The position numbers were made by a program, and so were the translations under genes. Below are positions 18,348 through 26,686 of a stretch of DNA of 64,000 bases, one piece after another; the first letter of the stretch is position 1, and the number at the start of each line of letters is the position of its first letter. The DNA comes from Lachnospiraceae bacterium. GTDB lineage: Bacteria > Bacillota > Clostridia > Lachnospirales > Lachnospiraceae. The notes under the pieces are model-generated. The model was not told the origin of the DNA. It worked only from the letters and a program-made list of their open reading frames with translations, and made no database searches. The stretch is taken from the NCBI GenBank assembly GCA_017408025.1, contig JAFQVJ010000068.1:43440-107439 (forward strand), given 5' to 3'.

Positions 18348-19040
18348 ATGTTAATAGAAAATTACAATGATGTAAATGAAAAGGTTAATGCTGCCTGTAA
18401 AAAAGTTGGCAGGAATCGGGATGAAGTTACACTTATTGCTGTCAGCAAAACAAAGCCAGCTGAAAACATTGCCGAATTATATGAATATGGTGTAAGAGAT
18501 TTTGGTGAAAATAAGGTCCAGGAAATGGTTGAAAAGTATGAACTTCTTCCAAAAGATATACGTTGGCATCTCATAGGTCATTTACAAACCAACAAGGTTA
18601 AATATATAGTTGATAAGGTTCATCTGATTCATTCGGTAGATTCTGTAAAGCTTGCCGAACAAATCGAAAAAGAGGCGGCAAAAAAGGGTGTCATTGTCAA
18701 TATTCTTGTTCAGGTAAATGTTGCCAATGAAGAGACAAAGTTTGGTCTTGATAAAGATGAGACGATAAAAAATGTAGAAGCAATATCAAAATTTGAACAT
18801 ATTAGGATAAAAGGTCTTATGACTATAGCACCTTTTGTGGAGGATAGCGAAGAAAATCGTAAATATTTTAACAATTTAAAGCAATTATCGGTTGACATAC
18901 AAAAGAAAAACATTGATAATGTAGATATGGATTTTCTCTCCATGGGAATGAGCGGTGATTTTGAGACTGCCATAGAAGAGGGAGCAACGCTGATTCGCGT
19001 TGGTACAAGCATTTTCGGAATGAGAAATTACAATAATTAA
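18348..19040 (+). CDS. yggS: YggS/PLPBP family pyridoxal-phosphate homeostasis protein
   Basis: A single-domain alanine-racemase-like barrel that binds pyridoxal phosphate and buffers its level; it has no racemase activity. The cofactor Lys34 lies in LIAVSKTKP, and the family signatures RDFGENKVQE, WHLIGHLQTNKVKYI and LSMGMSGDFETAIEEGATLIRVGT (phosphate-binding end) are all present. I chose ATG 18348 (230 residues) because its ribosome site GGAG is about ten bases upstream; GTG 18339 overlaps that site. It sits just before sepF, as in many Firmicutes division clusters. Confidence 0.93.
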   Translation: MLIENYNDVNEKVNAACKKVGRNRDEVTLIAVSKTKPAENIAELYEYGVRDFGENKVQEMVEKYELLPKDIRWHLIGHLQTNKVKYIVDKVHLIHSVDSVKLAEQIEKEAAKKGVIVNILVQVNVANEETKFGLDKDETIKNVEAISKFEHIRIKGLMTIAPFVEDSEENRKYFNNLKQLSVDIQKKNIDNVDMDFLSMGMSGDFETAIEEGATLIRVGTSIFGMRNYNN

Positions 19041-19057
19041 GATATAGGAGTGTAATG

Positions 19058-19609
19058 ATGAGTAAATTTGGTGATAAGTTTTTAAACCTTTTAAGATTGA
19101 ATGACGACGAAGACTATGATGATTACGAAGACTATGATGATTACGACGATTATGATGATGAGCCAAAGAAGTCATTTAAAAAATCAAAGAAAGAAGATTT
19201 AGATGATTTTGATGAACCTGATTTGAAAAATACAAATGATGTTCAGCCTAAGGTTCAGAAACCACAGAAAGTCGCAGCACGTGGAAACAGCAAAGTTGTT
19301 CCAATGAGAACAGGGAGAAACAATATGGAAGTTTGTGTAATTAAACCTGCAAATGTTGAAGATGCAAGAGAGATAACAGATACACTTTTAAGTGGTCGTG
19401 CCGTTGTCCTCAACCTTGAAGGTCTTCATGTTGATGTTGCACAGAGAATCATTGACTTTACATCTGGTTCATGCTATTCAATCAATGGAAATCTTCAGAA
19501 GATATCGAGCTACATATTTATTATCACACCTGAATCAGTTGAGATTTCAGGTGATTTTCAGGAGCTTCTCGGTGGTGGATTTGATGTTGCTACATTCAAA
19601 CAGCAGTAA
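19058..19609 (+). CDS. sepF: Cell division protein SepF
   Basis: Binds FtsZ filaments and ties them to the membrane at the division site. The C-terminal SepF domain (about residues 88-180) has the typical KPANVEDAREITDTLLSGRAVVLNLEGL and the final GDFQELLGGGFDVATF. An N-terminal amphipathic membrane-binding stretch (MSKFGDKFLNLLRL) is followed by a highly acidic Asp/Tyr linker (about 18-36) encoded by tandem 18-bp repeats, then a Lys/Asp-rich linker. GGAG spaced 7 bases before ATG 19058 is better than for ATG 19055. The usual neighbours ylmG and ylmH are not next to it. Confidence 0.94.
   Translation: MSKFGDKFLNLLRLNDDEDYDDYEDYDDYDDYDDEPKKSFKKSKKEDLDDFDEPDLKNTNDVQPKVQKPQKVAARGNSKVVPMRTGRNNMEVCVIKPANVEDAREITDTLLSGRAVVLNLEGLHVDVAQRIIDFTSGSCYSINGNLQKISSYIFIITPESVEISGDFQELLGGGFDVATFKQQ
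19109..19162 (+). repeat. Tandem 18-bp repeat inside sepF
   Basis: GAAGACTATGATGATTAC occurs twice in exact tandem (19109-19126, 19127-19144), followed by a diverged third unit (19145-19162). It encodes the acidic Asp/Tyr linker. Since 18 bp is a multiple of three, copy-number change would alter linker length without breaking the frame. Confidence 0.85.
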
Positions 19610-19627
19610 TTTTTAATCAAACATATT

Positions 19628-19666
19628 CCCTCGGCTGGACAGGCTAGAGCTTGTTACATCCGAGGG
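19628..19666 (+). terminator. Probable terminator after sepF
   Basis: CCCTCGG (19628-19634) pairs with CCGAGGG (19660-19666) around a 25-base loop, followed by a T-rich stretch. It is the first of several structures in the sepF-aroB gap. Confidence 0.5.
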
Positions 19667-19670
19667 ACAT

Positions 19671-19717
19671 TTATTATTGTATAGGAAAGTTCTAGAAACT
19701 TTCCTATACAATAATAA
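19671..19717. repeat. Hairpin family copy H1 (GGAAAGTT core)
   Basis: Perfect 21-bp inverted repeat: left arm 19671-19691, right arm 19697-19717, five-base loop CTAGA. The inner core AGGAAAGTT/AACTTTCCT is shared with copies at 28588, 29948 and 34671. The outer arms (TTATTATTGTAT) differ from those of other copies but are still complementary. T-rich and A-rich ends would let it act as a terminator on either strand. Confidence 0.85.
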
Positions 19718-19723
19718 TCAGAT

Positions 19724-19768
19724 GAGCACTCGCGCGAGAAAAAATGTCAGCAAAAGCTGACCGTGCTC
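19724..19768. repeat. Structured repeat A, copy 1
   Basis: A 45-base element closed by GAGCAC/GTGCTC and holding two inner hairpins: the palindrome CTCGCGCGAG and GTCAGC-AAAA-GCTGAC. The same element, inverted and with a few changes, occurs at 29896-29941. In both places it lies 6-7 bases from a GGAAAGTT hairpin, so the two parts form one composite repeat. Confidence 0.85.
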
Positions 19769-19774
19769 GGCTCG

Positions 19775-19838
19775 CAAAGTGGAGCAAGTCCCTCATTTAT
19801 GAGGGATTTAGAGAATTGAAGTGGACTTGTCCACTTTG
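19775..19838. repeat. Long bulged stem between repeat A and aroB
   Basis: CAAAGTGGAGCAAGTCC (19775-19791) pairs with GGACTTGTCCACTTTG (19823-19838), 16 bp with one bulged base. It encloses a second hairpin, TCCCTC/GAGGGA (19789-19806). The inner end GTGGACTTGTCCAC is itself a palindrome. It appears to be an insertion within the flank of repeat A, because copy 2 of A reads GTGCTCCACTTTG without it. Confidence 0.7.
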
Positions 19839-19867
19839 TATAACTATTTTAAAATTAGGAGGCAATT

Positions 19868-20977
19868 ATGAATGACAGACTTACAGTTCACGATAACGGA
19901 GAACCTGTATACGATATAGTTTTTACTAACGGTTTCGAATTGTTAGTATCAGAACTTGAGAAACTTAAGATTGCTGGAAGAAAAGTATGTATAGTAACTG
20001 AGACAACTGTTGGTGCTATCTACAGCCAACAGGTCATGGATATAGTTACAAAAGCTGGTGGAAATGCTTTTGTATACACTTTTCCAGCTGGAGAGGAAAA
20101 TAAAAACCTTGATATTGTTAAGAAAGTGTATGAATACCTTATATTAAATCATTTTGACAGAAAAGATGTGCTTATAGCCCTAGGTGGTGGCGTAACTGGT
20201 GATTTAACCGGATTTACAGCTGCAACATATCTTAGAGGTATTGATTTTATACAGATTCCTACATCATTGCTTTCGCAGGTTGACAGTTCTGTCGGTGGAA
20301 AAACTGGTGTTGACTTTGATTCATACAAGAATATGGTTGGTGCATTTTATCATCCAAAGCTTGTATATATAAATACTGACACATTGAAAACTCTTACTAA
20401 GAGACAGTTTTTATCTGGTATGGGTGAGGTTGTTAAGTATGGTCTTATCAAACGCCGTGATTTCCTTACCTGGCTCATGGACAACTGCGATGCAATCAAG
20501 AATTATGATGTGGAAGCTCTCAAATACATGATTTATGTAAGCTGTGATACAAAGAGAGAAGTGGTTGAAAATGATTTCACGGAGCTGGGAGAACGCGCTC
20601 TTTTAAATATGGGACACACTCTCGGTCATGCCATTGAGAAATGCGTTGATTTCAGATTACTCCACGGTGAATGTGTTTCTATCGGTTCAGTGGCATCTGC
20701 ATATATATCTTATAAGAAGGGATATATAACAAAAGAAGATGTAAATCTTATAATCAATGCCCATAAAATGTTTGAACTTCCTGTTTCAGAGAATACTTTT
20801 GATGATAATGCCGTATTGTCTGCAACACTAAATGATAAGAAGATGGAAGCAGGTACTATTAAATTCGTTGTGTTGAACGAAATTGGTAAGGCTGTCATCG
20901 ATAGGTCCATCACTAAGGATGATATGGCCGATGCGCTCTCAAAAATTAAAGCTGGAGATTTTGAAAATTATGCATAA
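19868..20977 (+). CDS. aroB: 3-Dehydroquinate synthase
   Basis: Second enzyme of the shikimate pathway, turning DAHP into 3-dehydroquinate with NAD and a divalent metal. The NAD-binding ALGGGVTGDLTGFTAATYLRG (about residues 104-124) is clear, as are QIPTSLLSQVDSSVGGKTG and the metal-ligand region LNMGHTLGHAIE with LLHGECVSIG. The length of 369 residues is normal. A strong AGGAGG precedes the ATG. Its stop codon overlaps the start of lspA, implying coupled translation. No other aro gene is in the window. Confidence 0.95.
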   Translation: MNDRLTVHDNGEPVYDIVFTNGFELLVSELEKLKIAGRKVCIVTETTVGAIYSQQVMDIVTKAGGNAFVYTFPAGEENKNLDIVKKVYEYLILNHFDRKDVLIALGGGVTGDLTGFTAATYLRGIDFIQIPTSLLSQVDSSVGGKTGVDFDSYKNMVGAFYHPKLVYINTDTLKTLTKRQFLSGMGEVVKYGLIKRRDFLTWLMDNCDAIKNYDVEALKYMIYVSCDTKREVVENDFTELGERALLNMGHTLGHAIEKCVDFRLLHGECVSIGSVASAYISYKKGYITKEDVNLIINAHKMFELPVSENTFDDNAVLSATLNDKKMEAGTIKFVVLNEIGKAVIDRSITKDDMADALSKIKAGDFENYA

Positions 20978-21614
20978 AAAAAAATCACATTTATATAAAT
21001 ATCTGGGTTACTTTTTCTTAGTAATAGTTTTAACTGCATTTGATCAGTTTACAAAGCTGCTTGCAGTAGACAAATTAAAAAATCAGGCTCCATTTGTTAT
21101 TTGGGATGGTGTTTTTGAATTTTCATATGTTGAAAACAGAGGTGCAGCTTTTGGTATGCAACAGGGTATGATTGCTTTATTCGTTGTTATCACATTGATT
21201 ATAGTACCTTTGATGATATTTATTATACACAAGATTGACAAACTCATATATGTTATGGGAACAAAAGTAAATAAAAAGGCATTCGTTTTTTTACAGATTG
21301 TATTTGTTATTCTCATAGCTGGCGCTATTGGGAATCTTATTGACAGATTAGCTCTTGGATATGTAGTGGATTTCCTTTATTTTAAGCTTATCGATTTTCC
21401 AGTGTTTAATGTGGCTGACTGTTATGTGACAGTTTCCACAATAGCACTTATATTGATTGGATTCTTTATGCTTAGCGAAAAAGAATTGGATTATCTCCTA
21501 TATTCGCAAAAGAAATGGTCTGTAGATATTGCCAGTTCTGATGAAGATGTAAAAAATGAAACTTCTATAGGTTCAGATGAAAAAGTTGAGGAAGATACAG
21601 ACAATGAAGATTAA
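20970..21614 (+). CDS. lspA: Lipoprotein signal peptidase (signal peptidase II)
   Basis: Membrane aspartyl protease that cleaves prolipoproteins before the lipid-modified Cys. Four hydrophobic segments are visible. The two catalytic Asp residues lie in GAIGNLIDR and FNVADCYVT, and the family motif DQFTKLLA and VENRGAAFGM are present. The acidic C-terminal tail of about 40 residues (after residue 175) is longer than usual. The ATG at 20970 lies within the last codons of aroB, and codons 3-5 are an A9 run shared with the aroB stop. The next gene, rluD, overlaps its end by 11 bases, as lspA-rluD pairs often do. Confidence 0.93.
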   Translation: MHKKKSHLYKYLGYFFLVIVLTAFDQFTKLLAVDKLKNQAPFVIWDGVFEFSYVENRGAAFGMQQGMIALFVVITLIIVPLMIFIIHKIDKLIYVMGTKVNKKAFVFLQIVFVILIAGAIGNLIDRLALGYVVDFLYFKLIDFPVFNVADCYVTVSTIALILIGFFMLSEKELDYLLYSQKKWSVDIASSDEDVKNETSIGSDEKVEEDTDNED

Positions 21615-22518
21615 TAATATTGTGGTAAGTGAAGATGATGATTTAATCCGTATAGATAAATATCTGTCACTTTCAGCACCTGAACTAACGCGAAACAGAA
21701 TACAAGGGTTAATAAGTGATGGAAATGTTTCTGTAAATGGCAAATCGGTTAAAGCTAATTATAAGGTTCGTGAGAACGACAAAATAGAGCTTTTGATACC
21801 TGATGCAGTTCCAACCGATATTCCCGCTGAAGATATACCATTAGATATTGTTTATGAAGATGATGATATTTTGATCGTAAATAAACCAAAGGGGATGGTT
21901 GTCCATCCAGCACCTGGTCATTACACAGGAACCCTTGTAAATGCCTTAATGTACCATTGTAAAGACAAGCTTTCAGGCATAAATGGAGAGTTAAGACCAG
22001 GTATTGTCCACAGAATCGACATGGATACCACAGGACTTTTAGTAGTATGTAAAAATGATTATGCTCACAATTTTATAGCAGAGCAACTAAAGGAGCACTC
22101 AATAACAAGAAAATATCAAGCTATAGTATACAATTCATTTAATGATACTGAAGGTACTATAGAAGGCAATATCGGTCGTCACCCAAATGATAGAAAGCGT
22201 ATGACCATAACCCCAAATGGAAAACCGGCCATTACTCATTACAAAGTATTGCAAAACCTTGGTAAATATGCTTTGGTTGAATGTCAGCTTGAAACAGGTC
22301 GTACACATCAAATTCGTGTACATATGAGTAGTGTAAATCATCCTTTACTTGGTGATGAGGTTTATGGTCCGAGGAGCTGTCCATTTAAACTGCAAGGTCA
22401 AGTTCTTCACGCTAAGACAATAGGCTTTATTCACCCCACAACTAAGGAATATATGGAATTTGATTCGGAGTTGCCAGATTATTTTATGAAATTGATAGAG
22501 CATCTCTCTAACACATAG
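21604..22518 (+). CDS. rluD: RluD-type 23S rRNA pseudouridine synthase
   Basis: Forms pseudouridine in 23S rRNA, probably in helix 69 by analogy with E. coli RluD. An N-terminal S4 domain (about residues 12-60) is followed by the catalytic domain with GIVHRIDMDTTGLLVV, holding the catalytic Asp, and ETGRTHQIRVHM. The length of 304 residues is typical. The start at ATG 21604 overlaps lspA, and the ribosome site GAGGAAG lies inside lspA. It differs from the RluA-family gene at 508-1578 in lacking the extra linker. Confidence 0.92.
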   Translation: MKINNIVVSEDDDLIRIDKYLSLSAPELTRNRIQGLISDGNVSVNGKSVKANYKVRENDKIELLIPDAVPTDIPAEDIPLDIVYEDDDILIVNKPKGMVVHPAPGHYTGTLVNALMYHCKDKLSGINGELRPGIVHRIDMDTTGLLVVCKNDYAHNFIAEQLKEHSITRKYQAIVYNSFNDTEGTIEGNIGRHPNDRKRMTITPNGKPAITHYKVLQNLGKYALVECQLETGRTHQIRVHMSSVNHPLLGDEVYGPRSCPFKLQGQVLHAKTIGFIHPTTKEYMEFDSELPDYFMKLIEHLSNT

Positions 22519-22573
22519 ATATGAGTCTCTTTAACGAGATTCTTGTAAAATAAGATATCAAGGAGGTAACCAT

Positions 22574-23197
22574 ATGGAAAAACATGTTGTGATTACAATA
22601 GGTCGCCAGCTCGGCAGTGGTGGCCGTGAAATTGGCTATCTTGTGGCTGAAAAACTAGGTATTAAGTGTTATGATAAAGAGCTTTTTAGCGAAGCTGCTA
22701 AACGAAGTGGTATGTGTGAAAAAATTTTTGAAGCTCATGATGAAAAGCCAACAAGGAGTTTTTTATATTCATTAGCAATGGATACACACGTTATGGGCTA
22801 CATGCCCTCTGGATATGTTGATATGCCCATTGGTCACAAGCTTTTCCTGGCTCAGTTTGAAACTATAAAAAATATTGCTGACAAGGAATCTTGTGTAATC
22901 GTAGGAAGATGTGCAGATTATGTGTTGGAAAATAATCCTGATTTAATATCTGTGTTCGTACACGGTAATATGGGCACAAGAATAAAGCGTATCATGGAAA
23001 AAAGGGACATTACAAAGGAATCTGATGCCCGAGATTTAATACAAAAAACTGATAAACAACGTGCATCATATTATAATAGTTATTCAGATAAAAAGTGGGG
23101 CGACGCAAAAACTTATAACTTTTCAATTGACAGCGGATTGCTGGGGATTGATGGAACAGCTGATTTAATTGTTGACATTGTCCGCAAGAAGAAGTAA
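22574..23197 (+). CDS. Cytidylate-kinase-like family protein
   Basis: A P-loop protein of 207 residues related to cytidylate kinase: ITIGRQLGSGGREIGYLVAE (about residues 7-26) is the Walker A-like loop, and VIVGRCADYVL (near 112) is also typical. The pattern matches the cytidylate-kinase-like family of Lachnospiraceae rather than standard Cmk, whose loop reads GPAGSGKS. The substrate is therefore uncertain. An AAGGAGG ribosome site precedes the ATG. It follows rluD by 55 bases and precedes the flippase-like gene. Confidence 0.75.
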   Translation: MEKHVVITIGRQLGSGGREIGYLVAEKLGIKCYDKELFSEAAKRSGMCEKIFEAHDEKPTRSFLYSLAMDTHVMGYMPSGYVDMPIGHKLFLAQFETIKNIADKESCVIVGRCADYVLENNPDLISVFVHGNMGTRIKRIMEKRDITKESDARDLIQKTDKQRASYYNSYSDKKWGDAKTYNFSIDSGLLGIDGTADLIVDIVRKKK

Positions 23198-23242
23198 AAT
23201 TGTATGGTGTGATTTTACTCAAGAAAGGTTAAAAAGTGTTAA

Positions 23243-24277
23243 ATGGATAAGAAGAAGTACCTGTTAAACGGAATGTTTCTTATTGTGCTTATGGTCGGTA
23301 CATTATATTTTGTACTCAAGGATCAAGAAATTGACCAACTTTTTGTATATATTTCTAAGGCAAATCCTTTATGGCTTTTAGTAGGATTAGCACTAGTTTT
23401 AGTATACGTTTCATTTGAGTCGGTTATTATACATTATTTGATGAAATCCCTTTCCTATGCGATAAATTTCATCCACTGCCTTAAATATTCTTTTATAGGC
23501 TTTTTTGTAAGTGCTATTACACCTAGTGCAACTGGTGGACAGCCTGCTCAGATATATTATATGAAGACAGATGGTATCCCTATGACAATATCGTCACTTG
23601 TGCTTATGGTTGTGACAGTTGCATACAAAGCTGTTCTTTTGGTATTAGCGGTGTTTATGCTTTTGTTTGAGAGCGATTTTGTTATAGCACATATATCAGG
23701 TATTGAATTTATTTTGGTATTTGGAATTGTTGTAAATGTAGTTATCATTGGTTTTTTGATGCTTGTAATATTTAAGCAGTCTTTTGCAAAGAAAATTGTT
23801 GGAAATCTGTTATTGTGGCTTGGACGTCATGGTATAATTAAAAATTACCAGCATAGGATAAAAAAGACTCTTGCTGCCATGAGTAAATATAATCAGAGTG
23901 CAGAATATCTTAAAACCCATAAGAGAATTATCTTTAATGTATTTGTTATAACGATGTTGCAACGTATAGCATTATTTGCAGTTACATGGGCTGTGTACAA
24001 GGCATTTGGTCTTTCAGGCTGTAGTGCTTTTGAGATAATAACTCTCCAGCTTATTATAAGTTTGGCTGTTGACAATCTTCCTTTACCTGGTGGTATGGGC
24101 GTTTCAGAAGGTATTTTCCTTGTATTTTTTGAGGAAATATTTACTAAGACTTTCCTTACAGCTGGATTACTTATAAGCAGAGGATTAAATTACTATTCAA
24201 TTATTATTATAGGCGGTGTTATAACTGCTGTAGCGCAGTTGACCCGAAAAAAACGAACGACGGAGTTAGAAAAATGA
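23243..24277 (+). CDS. Flippase-like membrane protein (LPG synthase transmembrane domain family)
   Basis: An integral membrane protein with about eight hydrophobic segments and the family motifs SAITPSATGGQPAQ (near residue 91) and LPLPGGMGVSEG (near 278). It matches the transmembrane flippase domain of MprF and the UPF0104 group but lacks the C-terminal lysyl-transferase domain. It most likely moves a lipid across the membrane; the lipid is unknown. Its last four bases overlap the start of pssA (ATGA), so it belongs to a phospholipid operon together with pssA and possibly psd. Confidence 0.82.
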   Translation: MDKKKYLLNGMFLIVLMVGTLYFVLKDQEIDQLFVYISKANPLWLLVGLALVLVYVSFESVIIHYLMKSLSYAINFIHCLKYSFIGFFVSAITPSATGGQPAQIYYMKTDGIPMTISSLVLMVVTVAYKAVLLVLAVFMLLFESDFVIAHISGIEFILVFGIVVNVVIIGFLMLVIFKQSFAKKIVGNLLLWLGRHGIIKNYQHRIKKTLAAMSKYNQSAEYLKTHKRIIFNVFVITMLQRIALFAVTWAVYKAFGLSGCSAFEIITLQLIISLAVDNLPLPGGMGVSEGIFLVFFEEIFTKTFLTAGLLISRGLNYYSIIIIGGVITAVAQLTRKKRTTELEK

Positions 24278-24933
24278 TAGGTTTTTATAATTATACAGTT
24301 ATCCTTACATATATAGGATTAGTATCAACATTTATAGGTATAACACAGGTTTTTAATGGCAAATATCTTCCAGCTATGTTCTGTTTGTTAGTATCTGGTT
24401 TATGTGATATGTTTGACGGTGTAGTTGCCAGAACACATAAAACAAGAAGCGAGGATGCAAAGAAGTTTGGAATCCAGATTGATTCCCTTTGTGATGTAAT
24501 ATGCTTTGGTGTGTTCCCAGCCATAATTAATTATGCTTATACATTGCATTTCAATTCTGATTATACAGTATTAGCTATATGCATATCATCATTTTTTGTA
24601 CTTGCAGCTATTACACGTTTAGGTTACTTTAATGTAATGGAAGAAAAACGCCAGAAAACAACAAAAGAAGTGCGCAAAGCTTATCAGGGTCTGCCTGTAA
24701 CAACAGTGGCTTTAATTTTACCTGGTATTTATATGCTTAGGCAACGTCTTATAGCTTTAGATGTTAATTTTGCCATTGTAATAAATATTGCTTGTGTAAT
24801 TGTAGGATTATTGTTTATTCTTAATATTCCAATTCCTAAGGCTCATAAGCGCGGAATTATTCTTATGACTGTTTTAGGTATAGCAATGCTAGTAATTTTA
24901 ATACTTCAGTTTAATGGAGTGACAAGTTTCTAA
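24274..24933 (+). CDS. pssA: CDP-alcohol phosphatidyltransferase, probable phosphatidylserine synthase
   Basis: Transfers a phosphatidyl group from CDP-diacylglycerol to serine. The CDP-alcohol motif is seen as DGVVAR...G...D...D (about residues 48-76) with a spacing of 11 between AR and G, slightly longer than the classical 8. Six hydrophobic segments follow. The serine assignment rests on the nearby phosphatidylserine decarboxylase (25082-25945), which would turn the product into phosphatidylethanolamine. A terminator closes the gene. Confidence 0.88.
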   Translation: MIGFYNYTVILTYIGLVSTFIGITQVFNGKYLPAMFCLLVSGLCDMFDGVVARTHKTRSEDAKKFGIQIDSLCDVICFGVFPAIINYAYTLHFNSDYTVLAICISSFFVLAAITRLGYFNVMEEKRQKTTKEVRKAYQGLPVTTVALILPGIYMLRQRLIALDVNFAIVINIACVIVGLLFILNIPIPKAHKRGIILMTVLGIAMLVILILQFNGVTSF

Positions 24934-24965
24934 TTATAATTTGATTATATATAACAGAAGATAAG

Positions 24966-24987
24966 CCGGCGTCATATGCCGGTTTTT
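24966..24987 (+). terminator. Intrinsic terminator after pssA
   Basis: CCGGC-GTCATAT-GCCGG hairpin followed immediately by TTTTT. This is the clearest textbook terminator in the first half of the window and separates pssA from psd. Confidence 0.85.
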
Positions 24988-25023
24988 CTATATAAAATGT
25001 AAATATGTTTTCATGTTATTTTA

Positions 25024-25051
25024 TTAACACTATAAACTTAACACTATAAAC
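25024..25051 (+). repeat. Exact 14-bp tandem duplication before psd
   Basis: TTAACACTATAAAC is present twice with no spacer (25024-25037, 25038-25051). Each copy carries a -10-like TATAAA, so the duplication may give psd two overlapping promoters. The ribosome site of psd begins 18 bases further on. Confidence 0.8.
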
Positions 25052-25081
25052 GATGTAGTGATGTGCAAGGAGGTTGTTCAT

Positions 25082-25945
25082 ATGAATTGTAAAAACAGAG
25101 AAGGAAAAATTGTATTTAAAGACAATGGTCAGGATGATTTTTTGAAGAAGCTTTATGGCAGCGAGCTTGGACGTGCCGCATTGGGTGTTATGGTTAAGCC
25201 TGGTGTATCTAGATTTGCTGGCTGGTTACTTGATACTAAATTGTCCACAATCTTAATTAAGCCGTTTATAAAATCCAATAATATAGATATGACCGACTAT
25301 GTAGACACAGAATTTAAGTCATATAACGATTTCTTTGTTCGTAATTTAAAAACAGGCAAACGATTCATAAATTACGATAAAGACGTCCTTATTAGCCCAA
25401 GTGATGGACGTGTCAGCGTTTATGATATCGATGATAATTCCGTATTTAAAATCAAAGATTCATATTACACAGTTGAATCTTTGACAAAAAGTAAAAAAGC
25501 AGGTGAATATTATAAAGGTGGCAAGTGTGTGATTATACGTCTATGTGTTGATAATTATCACAGATATTGTTATATAGATGATGGCTACAAATCAAAAAAT
25601 AAGTTCATACAAGGTGTTTTACACACCGTAAATCCAATTGCCTGTGAACACTATGACATCTACAAGGAAAATTCAAGAGAATGTTCTATACTATATACAA
25701 ATAACTTTGGCAAGGTTATGCAGATTGAGGTCGGTGCATTGATGGTTGGCAGAATCATCAATTATGATCAGGTGTCATGTATAAAAAAAGGTGTTGAAAA
25801 AGGTAGATTTGAATTCGGTGGTTCGACGATTGTGTTGTTATTTGAAAAAGATTCTGTAGATATAGATGCAGATCTTATTAAGAATACTGAGGATGGCTTT
25901 GAAACTGCTGTAAAAATGGGCGAACGAATAGGCTTGTCAAAATAG
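25082..25945 (+). CDS. psd: Phosphatidylserine decarboxylase proenzyme
   Basis: Decarboxylates phosphatidylserine to phosphatidylethanolamine at the membrane. The enzyme cleaves itself at Ser248 within EFGGSTIVLLF to create the pyruvoyl cofactor. The SPSDGRVSVYDI and VDNYHRYCYIDDG motifs are also present. The length of 287 residues fits the larger (non-archaeal) type. CAAGGAGGTTGTTCAT places the start at ATG 25082; an in-frame codon at 25058 lies before the ribosome site and is rejected. It is separated from pssA by a terminator and so has its own promoter region. Confidence 0.93.
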   Translation: MNCKNREGKIVFKDNGQDDFLKKLYGSELGRAALGVMVKPGVSRFAGWLLDTKLSTILIKPFIKSNNIDMTDYVDTEFKSYNDFFVRNLKTGKRFINYDKDVLISPSDGRVSVYDIDDNSVFKIKDSYYTVESLTKSKKAGEYYKGGKCVIIRLCVDNYHRYCYIDDGYKSKNKFIQGVLHTVNPIACEHYDIYKENSRECSILYTNNFGKVMQIEVGALMVGRIINYDQVSCIKKGVEKGRFEFGGSTIVLLFEKDSVDIDADLIKNTEDGFETAVKMGERIGLSK

Positions 25946-25963
25946 ACTTTTTTATGATATAAT

Positions 25964-26009
25964 ACCCACAACACTTCGTAAAACCTGCGTTTTGCGAAGT
26001 GTTGTGGGT
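25964..26009. terminator. Long bidirectional terminator between psd and the convergent gene
   Basis: ACCCACAACACTTCG (25964-25978) pairs with CGAAGTGTTGTGGGT (25995-26009), and inside it AAAAC pairs with GTTTT around a CTGC loop. The stem is 20 bp with a single internal mismatch. It lies between convergent genes and could stop transcription from both sides. Confidence 0.75.
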
Positions 26010-26048
26010 AACTTTATACACTTCTCTTTTTAGTTATGTATAGTATTT

Positions 26049-26480
26049 TTAGCTAAGATGCTTATTAATCATGTTATCAATTAAAGGAAGCTTAACTGTC
26101 TTACCCTTGAATGCACTGATAGCTAAGATTAAAAGGAATATCTTACCAATAACATCAATGATATTAGTAAAGAATGAGATGATTCCAAATCCATCTACAA
26201 TGTTAATATCAGCAAACTGAAGGAAGAAGTTTATGAAATCTAAAAGGTCATAAACAAATCCAAATAAGAAGCTTACTAACACTAAAAATATTACTAAGAA
26301 TACAGCCTTAAGCGCAGAAGCCTTAAGCCATAAATCCTCTTCCTTGTATAATACATAAGCTACTAAAAGCACAAATGGCATTGCATATACCCATGAGCTG
26401 CTAACAAAAGTTGTTACAATAGCTAATAAAAATACAAGTCCGGCTGTCATACATGTTGAAATACCTAACTTAGTCTTCAT
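26049..26480 (-). CDS. Hypothetical four-helix membrane protein
   Basis: A 143-residue protein with four hydrophobic segments (about residues 10-28, 33-45, 58-82 and 96-123) and a short basic C-terminus (KGKTVKLPLIDNMINKHLS). No catalytic motif is visible. The arrangement resembles small DUF4870-type membrane proteins, but I do not claim the family. An AGGTAACACATC region precedes the ATG. It is transcribed alone, divergently from ttcA and convergent with psd. Confidence 0.75.
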   Translation of the reverse strand: MKTKLGISTCMTAGLVFLLAIVTTFVSSSWVYAMPFVLLVAYVLYKEEDLWLKASALKAVFLVIFLVLVSFLFGFVYDLLDFINFFLQFADINIVDGFGIISFFTNIIDVIGKIFLLILAISAFKGKTVKLPLIDNMINKHLS

Positions 26481-26686
26481 GATGTGTTACCTCCATATTT
26501 ATTTTACTTTAAGTTACTCTTTCACCTTAAAGCACTGAGATAAATTATATGACAATTATTGATTTTAGTCAACATTTTACACAAAACCAATAAGCTTTAT
26601 ATTATAATATATTTTATACTTTATATTACGCACATGTAAACTTAACAATCAGTTTACAAATATGTTTTTAGAATGGAGAAAAAACA

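Noticed and set aside
22574-23197. Annotating the kinase-like gene as cmk
   Set aside because: The nucleotide loop GRQLGSGG is that of the cytidylate-kinase-like family, not the GPAGSGKS type of Cmk.
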